Origin: Hexactinellida sp. DTS-2022
Lineage: Eukaryota > Porifera > Hexactinellida
NCBI GenBank assembly: GCA_028753945.1
Contig: JAPNXP010000018.1
Coordinates: 1,426,001 to 1,490,000, forward strand
Length of the DNA: 64,000 nucleotides
Reading direction: 5' to 3'
Made by a program: the position numbers and the translations under genes. How positions within the stretch are numbered: position 1 is the stretch's first letter; the number at the start of each line of letters is the position of its first letter. The notes below the pieces were generated by a model. That model made no database searches. It was not told the DNA's origin and worked only from the letters and a program-made list of their open reading frames with translations. Positions 10,330-22,200 of this stretch are shown here, piece by piece.

Positions 10330-10743
10330 GCTGTCACGATATCGGTAGCAGAGTATAATGTTAATAAACTAACTAGGCCACTGAACACGTTCTAATATAA
10401 CAGTGTATCTGTGCATACAGAGAAAAGTGAAGTCGTTGAAATAAGATACATGTTGCAATGTTATTGCGATTGTATAACTTATATGCAGTGGGCATCCTGT
10501 ATGCCATTATAGTAACATAATCACTATTATAATGCAATGAGATAGTCTATAAAGTAATACAGCTCAGTAAACCAATGTATATAAATAGATTTTTATAAGT
10601 TCTAAGTAATTTTAAAATTCATTCATAAACTAATACATTATAATAAATTATTACTCACAGTATTTGAAGAGTGATCCATTAATTATATCCAGCTAGTATT
10701 AAACTGTAATATCAGCTCATGCAGTAGATACGTTATGTTGGTA
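10330..10743. other. Intergenic, no gene seen
   Basis: About 0.4 kb between the RING ligase start and the PARG stop, both on the minus strand. AT-rich, with no recognisable coding or repeat structure. It should contain the ligase promoter and the PARG 3' end. Confidence 0.5.
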
Positions 10744-12798
10744 TCACGGAGAATGGCAAGACAACTCTTCAATAAGATAAGCGAATAAAGCTATAGGTTT
10801 TTCTGTAGAGTGATTCTTCTTTAACAGCTGGCTGTACTTGCACAGGTGTGTCCATAACTGAGAGACTGTAGTTCTACTTTCCACCAGCTTCTGATGCAGC
10901 TCTGCTAATCTCTCTCCCAACTCCAGCTCTCCAAAAGTATAATAAATAACATTCCTCTTCGCCACAGCTGCACTCATCAGCTGCAGCACAGCTTTCAGAG
11001 ACTTATCGCCTCCAAAAGCGCCGCACCCCCAGTGGCCCGTCGCCACTGGCAGACAGCTGGCACTGTCGAATCCGCCCGGCAGGAATCCGGCCAGGGCCTT
11101 GTCCAGCTCTCTCCGCAGCGAGAACGGGCGGAACTGGTCGGCGTACTTGTGCACAATCAGCGCGTCTATAGCCGTGACGTAGGTCTTGCGGCGAGCGAGG
11201 GAGTCAACCGGCGTGACGTCATTGTAGTCACCGCTCCATTCAAAAGAGTCCGAGTAGCCTGAGTAGTTTGAGAACCTCTCAGCCCCGGTAATGACCAGTG
11301 CCTCGTGCGGCTGTAAGCACTCCGTGAAGAGCCGCGAGACTATCATCTCTGGACAAATCAAGAAGTATATTTCCTCCTGGACACAGCCCCCGCCGAGCAC
11401 CCCTCCCCCTATCTTCTTGTTAGCGAAGTCTACCTTGAGCGCCTCGCTCGCCTCTTCTATCCGGCTCACATTGCTTACTTTAAGCGCAGTGAGAGTGCAG
11501 TTGTTGAGCGACCACTCGAATGGCTGTTGCAACTGCTGTCTGCGGAAAGTAACGCAGCCCGCAGGCTGGTCAGACAGCACGCGCTTGAAGTAGTGGAAGA
11601 TGCACTTAAGTTTGTTAGCTTTGCATTTGCTGAGAGAATTAGTTTCCTCGGATTTGGATCCGGCGAAACACGGCTGATCGGGCCCGAACAGAGTGTGGAA
11701 GTTAATGCTAGGAAAGTTCCCGTATTCGCTGTTGAATCCCGTCGCGTTTCGCCTGGGGAAAGTGCAGAAGAAGGCATTGGCCAGCAAGCAGGCGATCTGG
11801 ATCTGCGAGAGAGTCAGGTCTCGCACGTGGTCGCATCGGAGCAGCGGGATGGGGGAGGTGACGAGTGTCGGTAGATTGAGCGCGAGTCTGGCCATGCCCG
11901 GGAGGGTGGTATCGAATATTTCCTTGCTCTCCTCTGCGGTTGTGTAGTGCCTGAAGAACGCGTGCAGCCCCGAGAAGCTCCACTTGCGGCCGGGCTCCGT
12001 GTTGTAGCGCAGCACCGCCTCCTGCAGGTCCCAGCTGCTGGAGATGGGCGCGCGCAGGGAGCTCTGGACCACGGACCACTTGTTCGTCAGCTGTTTCTTG
12101 GGCCCGGGGGACGGCTGGTGCAGCAGGTTCCTAACAGAGCAGGGCATCCTCACGTGCTTGGCGTCCCAGGTGTCCTGGAATGCTACTGGGGTCGGGAGAG
12201 GGGCCTTTCCTTCCTCGCGGAACTTGACGAGAAGCGCGTGGGACAACTCTTTCGTGGAAAAAGGTGAGGACGAATGTGACCCCGTGGGAGATGCTGTTGT
12301 TGGTTTCGAGCTTTTGGGCGGAGTGAATCTTACTTCTTTCCGTTTGACTTCTGTACTCTCGACTGACGAGGTGATCTCAATATCGAGAGGTGTTAAAGTT
12401 CGAGGGTGCTTTGTGGGTGTGTCCGGAGGCGTGCTAGAGGTGTTTGACTGTTTGGAGCCTGGTACCTCGTGATCTGCTTTCTTGCGCTTTCTGCTGGGTG
12501 TATTGGAAGGAAGCGGTTCGGCTATGTCTGACGGGTCAGAGTCGTAAACTGAAAAATCAAAAATAACAGGTTGTTCATGGTTAGAAGATTCCATCTGTGT
12601 GGGAATTACGTCAGAGTCTGTTGACTCATTGGGCGTGTCTAGTGCCAAGTCATTAATGTCTATTATTGCATTAAGATTCGCAGCTGACTCAGGCGTATGT
12701 TCTATAGTGGGATCCTCGTGGGAAGAGCTCTTAATGGGGAGTTCTGATTGCTGGAGAAAGCTAGTTAGATTTGTCTGCATTGTATTGCCAGTAGCCAT
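10744..12798 (-). CDS. PARG: Poly(ADP-ribose) glycohydrolase
   Basis: Single exon, 684 aa. The catalytic macrodomain-like fold fills the C-terminal half, with the family signature GGGVLGGGCVQEEI (about residue 463), which carries the glutamates that attack the ribose-ribose bond. It is followed by FLICPEMIVSRLFTE, the GAERFSNYSGY segment and TGHWGCGAFGGD. PARG removes poly(ADP-ribose) chains in the nucleus after PARP activity. The first about 200 residues are low-complexity, rich in Ser/Thr/Pro, and include a basic PSRKRKKAD stretch that could be a nuclear signal. Residues 8-15 (QTNLTSFL) resemble a PCNA-binding box lacking the second aromatic. Length and domain order fit a complete nuclear PARG. 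Lack of introns is notable for an animal PARG. Confidence 0.95.
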   Translation of the reverse strand: MATGNTMQTNLTSFLQQSELPIKSSSHEDPTIEHTPESAANLNAIIDINDLALDTPNESTDSDVIPTQMESSNHEQPVIFDFSVYDSDPSDIAEPLPSNTPSRKRKKADHEVPGSKQSNTSSTPPDTPTKHPRTLTPLDIEITSSVESTEVKRKEVRFTPPKSSKPTTASPTGSHSSSPFSTKELSHALLVKFREEGKAPLPTPVAFQDTWDAKHVRMPCSVRNLLHQPSPGPKKQLTNKWSVVQSSLRAPISSSWDLQEAVLRYNTEPGRKWSFSGLHAFFRHYTTAEESKEIFDTTLPGMARLALNLPTLVTSPIPLLRCDHVRDLTLSQIQIACLLANAFFCTFPRRNATGFNSEYGNFPSINFHTLFGPDQPCFAGSKSEETNSLSKCKANKLKCIFHYFKRVLSDQPAGCVTFRRQQLQQPFEWSLNNCTLTALKVSNVSRIEEASEALKVDFANKKIGGGVLGGGCVQEEIYFLICPEMIVSRLFTECLQPHEALVITGAERFSNYSGYSDSFEWSGDYNDVTPVDSLARRKTYVTAIDALIVHKYADQFRPFSLRRELDKALAGFLPGGFDSASCLPVATGHWGCGAFGGDKSLKAVLQLMSAAVAKRNVIYYTFGELELGERLAELHQKLVESRTTVSQLWTHLCKYSQLLKKNHSTEKPIALFAYLIEELSCHSP

Positions 12799-13227
12799 TG
12801 TCTAGATTCTAATATAATTGTGTATGTACCATTTATTATTGCATTCAAGTCGTTTCTATACGACTTGAAGAACATGGACAATTCAAGAAGGGATATTAGG
12901 GAAAACTTACTAACATTAAACTCTGGTTAATACGTGACGAATTATCGGTTAAGGAATATAAGGTTTAATTCTCCTAACCTATACAATCGCATGCACGCAA
13001 CTGCGATTAATAATACGAATTTACGAATAATAGAAACAAATTTCGACGGTCCCCTGGTGTTCGTAATAACAAGAGTCTACTGTAGTCTGTAGTTTGATAA
13101 CTTATCTTCAATATGATACAGAAAATATATTTCGTATTGATATCTAGTTACTAACTTATTATACAATATATTATCTCATTGCACTTGTATTATAATTATA
13201 ACTACCATGCCATACACATAACTACAC
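12799..13227. other. Intergenic with an inverted-repeat element remnant
   Basis: Holds the PARG upstream region and the LTA4H 3' end. The stretch around 12905-13085 (TTAATACGTGACGAATTATCGG, then TTTCGACGGTCCCCTGGTG) matches similar text near 1740, 27930 and 58490. It is read as a decayed non-autonomous DNA element. Confidence 0.45.
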
Positions 13228-16200
13228 CTAAGAGGTCTCGAGATCCTTGGACACCATGATAGCACATATATTGTGGTAGGTGTGTCTCTGCTGCTTGAAG
13301 AGCTCAAGAGCAATGTCTCTGCCGTTATTGGCTCTGTACAGATTCCTGTAGAGAGGTCTCACAAACTTCATGCGGCCCACTTCCCTCAGGAAGCTGGCGA
13401 CCTGTCCATACATCTCCTCCCAGTTGGATCGGAGACATAATCTGAGAAATAGAACAGAGTATTCAAGTGTTTTTTAAGGATTTGCTTAGAGGGCCCTTCC
13501 AACAATTAGGGGACCTCGCCCCAAAATGTAAATATATTAATTTTACTGCGGAGGTGATAATTAAATTACTACGTGTCACATCTCACATTCTATACTTGCA
13601 GAAGAACTATAAACACAGAACTATATGAATTGCAAATGTTTACAAAAGGAATGTCTCGAATTCCACGTCTTCGAGATAAAATTAGAGATTAGAGTTAAAA
13701 ATTAGAGGGCCATGGAGAAAAATTAGAGGGCCATTTGGGCCTCTAAATTGGCTTAACAAAAAACTGAGAGTAGCATTAATAAGTCTATTAATACACGTGA
13801 GAAGACCGAATTCATTTACATATCCAGTTAATACCAGGTATAAGAATACTTGTTATAAGAACAAGTCGGTTGATCAGGGAATTAGTATCTACTAAGTACT
13901 AACATTGAAAATTATCTGTTATAAGAACACATGTCTCTATGATATATAAGTTATCACTGTCCACTGTATTATGATAATTATCAGTTCAACACAACGCGTG
14001 TACTGTGGAACTTTTGAGAAACGGAATCCACTTAGCAGAGCCTGGAGAACTGAAACCTGCACTAAGTTACGTTTTTCTGTGTTCTACTTAACGAAGGGTA
14101 GATAGTAATTTGTTTTGAATTATTATTATATATTTTGATTTTGCAGCAAACTACTAACTAATTAGTAAGGTGTAATAAGTATATATATACTATAGGCTAT
14201 ACTTGCTTACGAGAGCCATATGAATCTAATCTCGGAGTTCCTGCTCTCCTCCATCTTGTACAGGCCTCGCATCCTGTCCAGCTGTGGGACGGACAGGGCG
14301 GGATCGGCTCGCAGGAGGAGCGAGAATAGCTCCAGTTTCTGCAGAGGAGACAGAGAGAGATACAACTCAAGACTCGCATCCACTGTGGCCAGCTGCTCCG
14401 CGGACACGTTGACCCATAGGTCTCTCAGTTCGGTGCAGGGCCGCTGCAAAGAGGAGTCGAAGCAGGACGGGATCAGGGCGGGGGCGGGCATGCCGGGAGA
14501 GTACAGCCACTCGTCCCAGTCTAAAGCGGAGAGGCAGCCCTCTGCAGCCTCCTTAGAGAAAAACTGGAGAAAGAACTGTTTGAACGCATCAGTTGTTACC
14601 AATCCGTCTGCTTTGAACCTATCTACGTAAGCCCTAATGAAGGGATCGAACTTGTCAGGTCCGCCAACCAAGGATTCGAGGTGGAAGAGAAAACAGGAAC
14701 CTAGCAGAGACCATGGATAAATACATGTGTGGATTAAATAGTAACAGAAGAAATATTATGAATTATAAGTTAATTTATAACCAACAAATACAAATAGAAT
14801 AGAGCTGTATAATTGTATCAGAAATCAGATCAGAAAAGATAAATTTTAAAATATCCTAATATACATTCAATAGTTAAACATTCCTTCGGAAATATTGGTT
14901 AAATAGCTGAAATCGGTAGAATGGTAGATGATTAATCAGTATTCGGTTTAAAATTTCACCACTTGTCTATAACTTGTATACTATTTACGGTTATTAATTT
15001 GCAATAAATACAACTAGCCATTATAAATACACAGTTGCGCTTGTTTGTTTACCTTTCTCATAGGGCACAGAAGAGAAGGCATCGTCTGGATCTACGTCCT
15101 TAACCTTGGGGACTAGCTTAGTGAACTCGTGGTCCGGGCCGTATCTGCCAATGGACCCCAGTAGGGCGTTGTACCCGTTTAGGAACTCCATGTGTCTCAC
15201 GGCCTCTGAGTGCAAGCGGGATATTATCTTCCTCTCAAGGAATACAGTGAAACCTTCGTTCAACCAGAAGTGGTCCCAGGTAGCACACGTGACCAGGTTA
15301 CCAGTCCAGCTGTGGGAAATCTCGTGAATGAGCACTGCTGCCATCGACCTAGGAGCGGAATAGATAATACATACAAATAGTATTATACAGTTACCTGGCA
15401 TACTACAGGCTGTATTTGTTTAGTTACTAATATCCTCAAATCATAATACTCATATGCAGTCTTTCATCCAGGAAAAAATTACCCCGCTCCTAAATTTTGT
15501 TAGAGCTCGTTCAGTTTTCATTTTGTACGCCTAGATTAGTCATATTGTATTAAGTCTATGGCAGCAACTTTCGATATTGTAGGCCTAGAATCGATTTTTG
15601 TACGCCTAGATAAAAAACCTGCCAAATTACGCTCCTTTAGGCGCGCCCAGCACGCCTGGATAACACACTGCTCATATGTATATAATGTATTTTGAAGTTA
15701 AGACAAAATTTGCTCATAATTAATTTAAAAGCCTAAAGCTAAGGGACACGTGTATTTACATAAATAATTTCTTGTTAGTACACAAATGTCCGAATAAACA
15801 ACTGACTCTATAAACTGTGCAAAAACGAAGAATTAAATAATACATCTTATAAATATATGGCTACCTGTCTCCTGCCAGTAGAGTGGGCGTGACGAATATG
15901 AGACAGGGGTGCTCCATGCCTCCGTACGGATAGCTGGGGGGCAGCACGAGCAGGTCGCACGGACCCCAGACGTAGGGGCCCGCTATGGACTCTCCACACT
16001 TTATGAACTCTTCTATCTCTGAGAACTCGTGAGCGCAGGCATCCAGGAGCTCAGGCTCACTCCAAACTCGAGATCTAATTAAATAATCCAATTCAATGAT
16101 TAATAACCGTTTAACAACAGCTAATGTCGGTTAAATGTTACAGATTTTATTGACCAGTTAACGGATCTGTTAAATATTAACTGTGTAAACACGTAATTAA

Positions 16201-19200
16201 CCTATATATTTATATTCAATTACGGCATAACACAGGAATTTTCTTAGTGATACTGACAACATTGTTTCAAAGTTACCCGAACTACGAATTTAGTAAGTTA
16301 ATTGTACTTGCTACTTGAGAAAGCTAAGCAGAGTTTAATTATATAGTAGTAACTTATAAATTAATTAATTAAAATAATAATTCAGGAAGCTAATTCAAGA
16401 CTTGAATATTTTCTAGGAAAATGTATTTGCGGTAAAACGGTAAACTGTAGCGAGAAATCCAATCATAGATCCATAACCCAAGCCCCATTAAACAACCCCA
16501 ACATTGACCCATAATACAATGCAACTCAGTACTCAGTAGAACCTACCTAGGGCCTATTTCTCTGCAGTGTATGTTCCCAATCGCGAGTCCGATGAGGTAG
16601 GAAGGAATGGGAGTCAGCTGTTCGAAGGAGAAAGCTGCCTTGTCTCCCACAGGTTTACCCAGGAGCCTCCCGTCCTTAATCTCCCCCTTGGGGACCGCAC
16701 CCATGAGAGCGGTCAGCTGGCACGGAACGGTTAGTGTTGCTGTGTATGTGAACTTAACCCCCGGCGTGTCTTGACAGGGAACCAGACTCCGGGCATGGAT
16801 GGCCTGGCACTGCGTGAACACGTACCCATGCGTACCGCCTATTAACACCTAACGTTAAGTACAGAATCTACCGATAATAGATACGCTCTATTCGAGAGAG
16901 ATCACTCAAATACTAGGAGGACTCATTTATTATGTATATGTATAGAACTAAACTACACCAATAACAGCAAATATTCACATTATTATATCTCTATAATACT
17001 GCCCAATGCAATAAAGTAAGCCCCCATTCATAAGAATACACTTGTGTCGCCATAGGTTGGTACAGAGTGTCTCTAATATGACTCTATGTCTATAAACGGA
17101 ATACACCCGTTTATCTGTTCTATACAATTTGAATAACACAATGTAATAACTGCTAAACAGCATTTCTACAAATGAGAGAGGAGTCACAATAAATCTATTA
17201 ATTGCATTAATTACAAGGAATTTAATGATTACAGGAATTGACAAGTAATTATATAAATACCATATTACAACCATCTTCTCATAAGCAGTTAATTATGACT
17301 CATATAACATAATCAACCAATACAATATAATTATAATCTTAGCTGAGCGGATAATACACTCGGCAATACGCACACAAAACAAGCTATTGTTGGTAACTTA
17401 TAAATAGAGTTGCAGCAGAAATGTAGAAAGCATTTCTTAATAATGGCAGCTACAAAAAATGATGTGAAACTAACGAACTTGGGCATCATTGCAACTGAAA
17501 GGTGAGATAATATCTAACTTGGATTAATTGTGTATATTCATAATTCTATTCATCACAGGCGTCGTAAATACGAGGGTTGGCCATTCGGGAGTTCGAGCCA
17601 CCTCTATACAAGATAACACTATGAAGGATATTAGCTATTACGAGTTTGGTAAATATATAAATATCACGTGTCTTATACAGTTGTAATATTTAAAAAAATA
17701 TTAAATTTAGCTGATAGGTTGATTTTAATTTTCGCTAATTTGTTTACCCCCCTCTCCCCCTCCCCCTCTATACTTTAATATAATCCGAATAAACAAACAA
17801 ACAAACAAACAACAATCGAGTTTTAGTTAATAACGAGCCATTCGGTCTCGGTCGCTTTGCGACGGATCGGTGCAACGCACCTCAAGTTAACGGCCGTTAT
17901 GCGGCCTTACTCTGCACTAAACAATTAATGATTGAGTTAATAAAACATCCTTTCCTACCATTTCCATATAACTTATTTACTTATAATACCCATTGTGTCA
18001 ATAATCTGGCTACCTATTTGTGTCAATAATCTGTCTACCTATTTGTGTAAACAACAACAGCAACAAATATTAATATTAGAAATAAATAAATCCGAAATTC
18101 GAAATCAACATTATTGTTATCCATTGTAACATTTGGAAGTTAGTTAATTAAAAATGCGTTTTCGAATACCCCATCACTTTAATACAATCCGGACAAACAC
18201 AAACAAACAACAATCGAGTTTTAATAATAAAGATATAGATACAGGCAACAAAAAATTACCCGAACTTGTTGAGACCAGTCAAACAAGCTAGGATAATTTA
18301 AGGCTGAGCTAATTAATGTAACAACGTTGGGACCAGCCAAGGGGTGTTTGTATTATCGAGATTGCATTGTACATACTTATGTATCTGTCAACACTTTATA
18401 ATGGAATTTATAATTTTTAGGTACTGATTATATATGAATATCAAAATAAAATTTACATTTTCTGGGTTTTATATTGATAAGGTGTTGGTCGATATACGTA
18501 CAAGTAAGCCCTAATATATACCATGTTTAGATCAACTTTGAGTCAGCAAGGAAAGTTAATGATGCATAGAGCCGACTCGATCGCAGAGTTAATATACAAA
18601 GAGAACAAGGGCTACAGAGTAGAACTGGTGGACAAAGACATAGGAGCCTGTGCGTTGTTGAGGAAGCTAACAATCTGTGGGAGATGTGCAGGAGTGCTGA
18701 ACAAGCCCTGCTTAATGAGACGCATCCCGCAGATGATAGTCTGCATGAGCTGCCTGCACGAGTGCGAGAGAGAAGCTGAACTGACAATAATCGAAGAGGC
18801 GATTCTAGATTTGGAAGCGAGCTGTCCCCTACGAGACAGGGAGTGTCGCTGGCATGGGAATTTGGGGGCTTTGGCGAAGCACATGGATAGTTGTGAAGAA
18901 CTGATTGTTGGGTGTCCACAGAAGTGCGATTCGGTAATGGAAAGAAAGAACGTCAAACTTCACATGGAAAATGAGTGTGATAAGAGAATGACTTCATGCA
19001 AACACTGCAAAGTACAGCATTATTTGAAAGATACACAAACTAACTCGGACAAGTGTGAGTATTTCCCAATAAGGTGCACTTGTGGCGAACAAATAAAGAG
19101 GAAAGATTACCAATCTCACAAACAGGACACCTGCAAGCTAACTGTGGTAGAGTGCAGATTCAAAAATGTCGGCTGTGAGGCAACCTTTCGACGGGGGGAT

Positions 19201-22200
19201 AGAGCAGCACATGAAAAAGAAAATGAAATGAATCATGTGTATTTGAGGATGAACAAACTCGATGCTAAGATTCAGTACTTGGAGGAGAGAAACGAAGCCT
19301 TTGCGAATGAGATAAAGCTATTTGAGGAGCTGACCACCTACTCGTTAGTTCTAAACTGGAAATTGGATCTAAATAAATTGAAGGGGAGTGGAAAGGTAGA
19401 TGGCCCGACCTTCACAATACCGAATTGTTCCATTAAATTCTACACAAAGCAATCATTAGATAAAAATGTACTGACTCTAGTCGTCTCTGTCTGGCCTATC
19501 AACTCAAGAGAGGCTTTTTCTTACGATTTTTGGACCATTTTTGTGGATCAGAATGAAGGGAAGTTGTGCAAGACACGGGATGGCCATTACCGGTGCTTCA
19601 ACAATAAGGAAATAGATACGAACTCGCCTTTTGAGAGCACCGTTGTGATAGCTAGGATCCCTGCAGCTGATCTCAATAAGGAAAACTTCAATAAGAATGG
19701 AATATTGTATGCCAGACTGTTCACTAAGAAACAACTCTGTTAAGTCGTTGAAGATTATTTATTTCACTATTTAGTGAGAACAAACTTTGTTGTAATAATA
19801 ACAATTAGGTTTACGTAAGAGTGCTTGTGTGATTTATAAATATAATAAACTGATAATTCCTTTGATTATATTATTCATAAATATTGTGTATTTAAAACTT
19901 CTTTGTTAGATGAGCTTCCTTATATGTAGACGGTCTATAGAAGCCCATACTAACTAAGCTAAAAATTTGTAGATCGTCCATAAATTTTGAAGACCAAAAT
20001 CCCATGCCATCTATGGGTAACACTATTTAAGTAAAGAAAACTTGGTCTAGAAATAGACGGTTTACATAGAAGTTATATTCTGTCAGATTGATTAATTGAA
20101 TAAAAAGTACAAACTACTATACTAGTGTCAATATTTACAGTGAAATAATATTACAAATAGGTAATCTGCTATTAGAACCAATTTAGTTTAATAATTAAGG
20201 AGATTAATCTCAATGCTGTAGATCACCGTGCAAGCTAAGCATTAGCTCTGTAGTACTATATTTTCATGGCAATAATTAGTGGTCGGCAAGGTCGGGTATC
20301 GGCCAATAGTGGGTCCCTGGTAAAGAGTTGTGAAACACTAATGTACCGCCTCTATCCCTCATTAATCTCATGCAGCTTTCAAATTAATTATATTAAGATT
20401 TCTAGAAATAGATTCGCAGTAAAGAATAAAATAATTATCGAATTCTGTGTCTACTAAACTTCACCCAGGTTAGAAGACAATGATTCCTTCGTATCAATCG
20501 CACAATTTCAATTGGTTTGCTTATGTTAGGATATTGGCAACAATAAATCAACTTGAACAACAATCATATAATACAGTGTTGCGTATTAGCAATTCGTGTA
20601 ATATCAATATTCGCGTAAGTTACTTTTCATTCCCAAGGGAACATTTCATGTTAACTTTCTTTCTCTTATAGCAATGTCGCCTTTCAACAAAATTCGAATT
20701 GCTTTATACAAACTGTACTAGTATATTGATAATTTAATTAATTAATTAATTGATATTTCTTGTTCATGATGTGAGTTACGTTTTCTAGTTTCAATAAACC
20801 TGTCAATTGATGTTAATTATAGAGGTTTCAAAAGTTGCCTTCACACGAGACACTAACAATAGTTAATTGCTATTATAGTTTGTGAATTATTGTAATTCAA
20901 ACTATTAGCGAGTTGCCCTCATATGAGACATATCCCATAATAAAAAGTTATATTTTTTAAAGAAATAATCAAGCATGTTTCTTAGTGAAGAGCCTGGCAT
21001 ACAATATTCCATTCTTATTGAAGTTTTCCTTATTGAGATCAGCTGCAGGGATCCTAGCTATCACAACGGTGCTCTCAAAAGCCGAGTTCGTATCTATTTC
21101 CTTATTGTTGAAGCACCGGTAATGGCCATCCCGTGTCTTGCACAACTTCCCTTCATTCTGATCCATAAAAATGGTCCAAAAATCGTAGGAAAATGCCTCT
21201 CTTGAGTTGATAGGCCAGACAGAGACGACTAGAGTCAGTACATTTGTATTCAATGAGTGCTTTGTGGAGAAAATAATAGAACAATTCGGTATTGTGAAGG
21301 TCGGCCCATCTACCATTGAATTGCCCCGTAGTACTTCCATATCTAACTTCCAATTTAGAACTAACGAGTAAGTAGTCAGCTCCTCTAACAGTTCTATATC
21401 ATTCATAAGTAATTCATTTCTCTCCTCTAGACCGCCAATTATATCCCAAACAAGGGAATTCATTTCGAGATTTAGGTTCCAAAGTACATTTTCTTCTTCA
21501 TGTGTTACCTTATCTTCATGTCGGAAGTTTTCATTGCAAATATGAGATTGGTAATCTTTCCTCTTTATTTGTTCGCCACAAGTGCACCTTATTGGGAAAT
21601 ACTCACACTTGTCCGAGTGAGTTTGTGTATCCTTCAAATAATGTTTTCCTTTGCAGTGTTTGCATGAAGTCATTCTCTTATCACACTCATTTTCCATGTG
21701 AAGTTTGACGTTCTTTCTTTCCATTACCGAATCGCACTTCTGTGGACACCCAACAATCAGTTCTTCACAACTATCCATGTGCTTCGCCAAAGCCCCCAAA
21801 TTCCCATGCCAGCGACACTCCCTGTCTCGTAGGGGACAGCTCGCTTCCAAATCTAGAATCGCCTCTTCGATTATTGTCAGTTCAGCTTCTCTCTCGCACT
21901 CGTGCAGGCAGCTCATGCAGACTATCATCTGCGGGATGCGTCTCATTAAGCAGGGCTTGTTCAGCACTCCTGCACATCTCCCACATATTGTTAGCTTCCT
22001 CAACAACGCACAGGTTCCTATGTCTTTGTCCACCAGTTCTACTCTATAGCCCTTGTTCTCTTTGTATATTAACTCTGCGATCGAGTCGGCTCTATGCATT
22101 TTGATTGATTAATTTATTACAATTAATGAAATTCTTCATCAATACAACACAACACAGAACAGAAGCTGGTATTTATCAGATAGTATAATTACTGATTATA

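Noticed and set aside
11032-12472. Several plus-strand open frames opposite PARG
   Set aside because: Shadows of a long GC-richer coding region; the minus-strand PARG has full catalytic motifs.
17560-17620. GTTCGAG followed by a CC pair, considered as a tRNA T-arm
   Set aside because: No acceptor stem, D-arm or anticodon arm can be drawn around it.
18527-18956. Minus-strand open frames inside TRAF-like A (and the same inside B)
   Set aside because: They recur in both copies only because the genes are duplicated; sequence looks like reversed zinc-finger codons.
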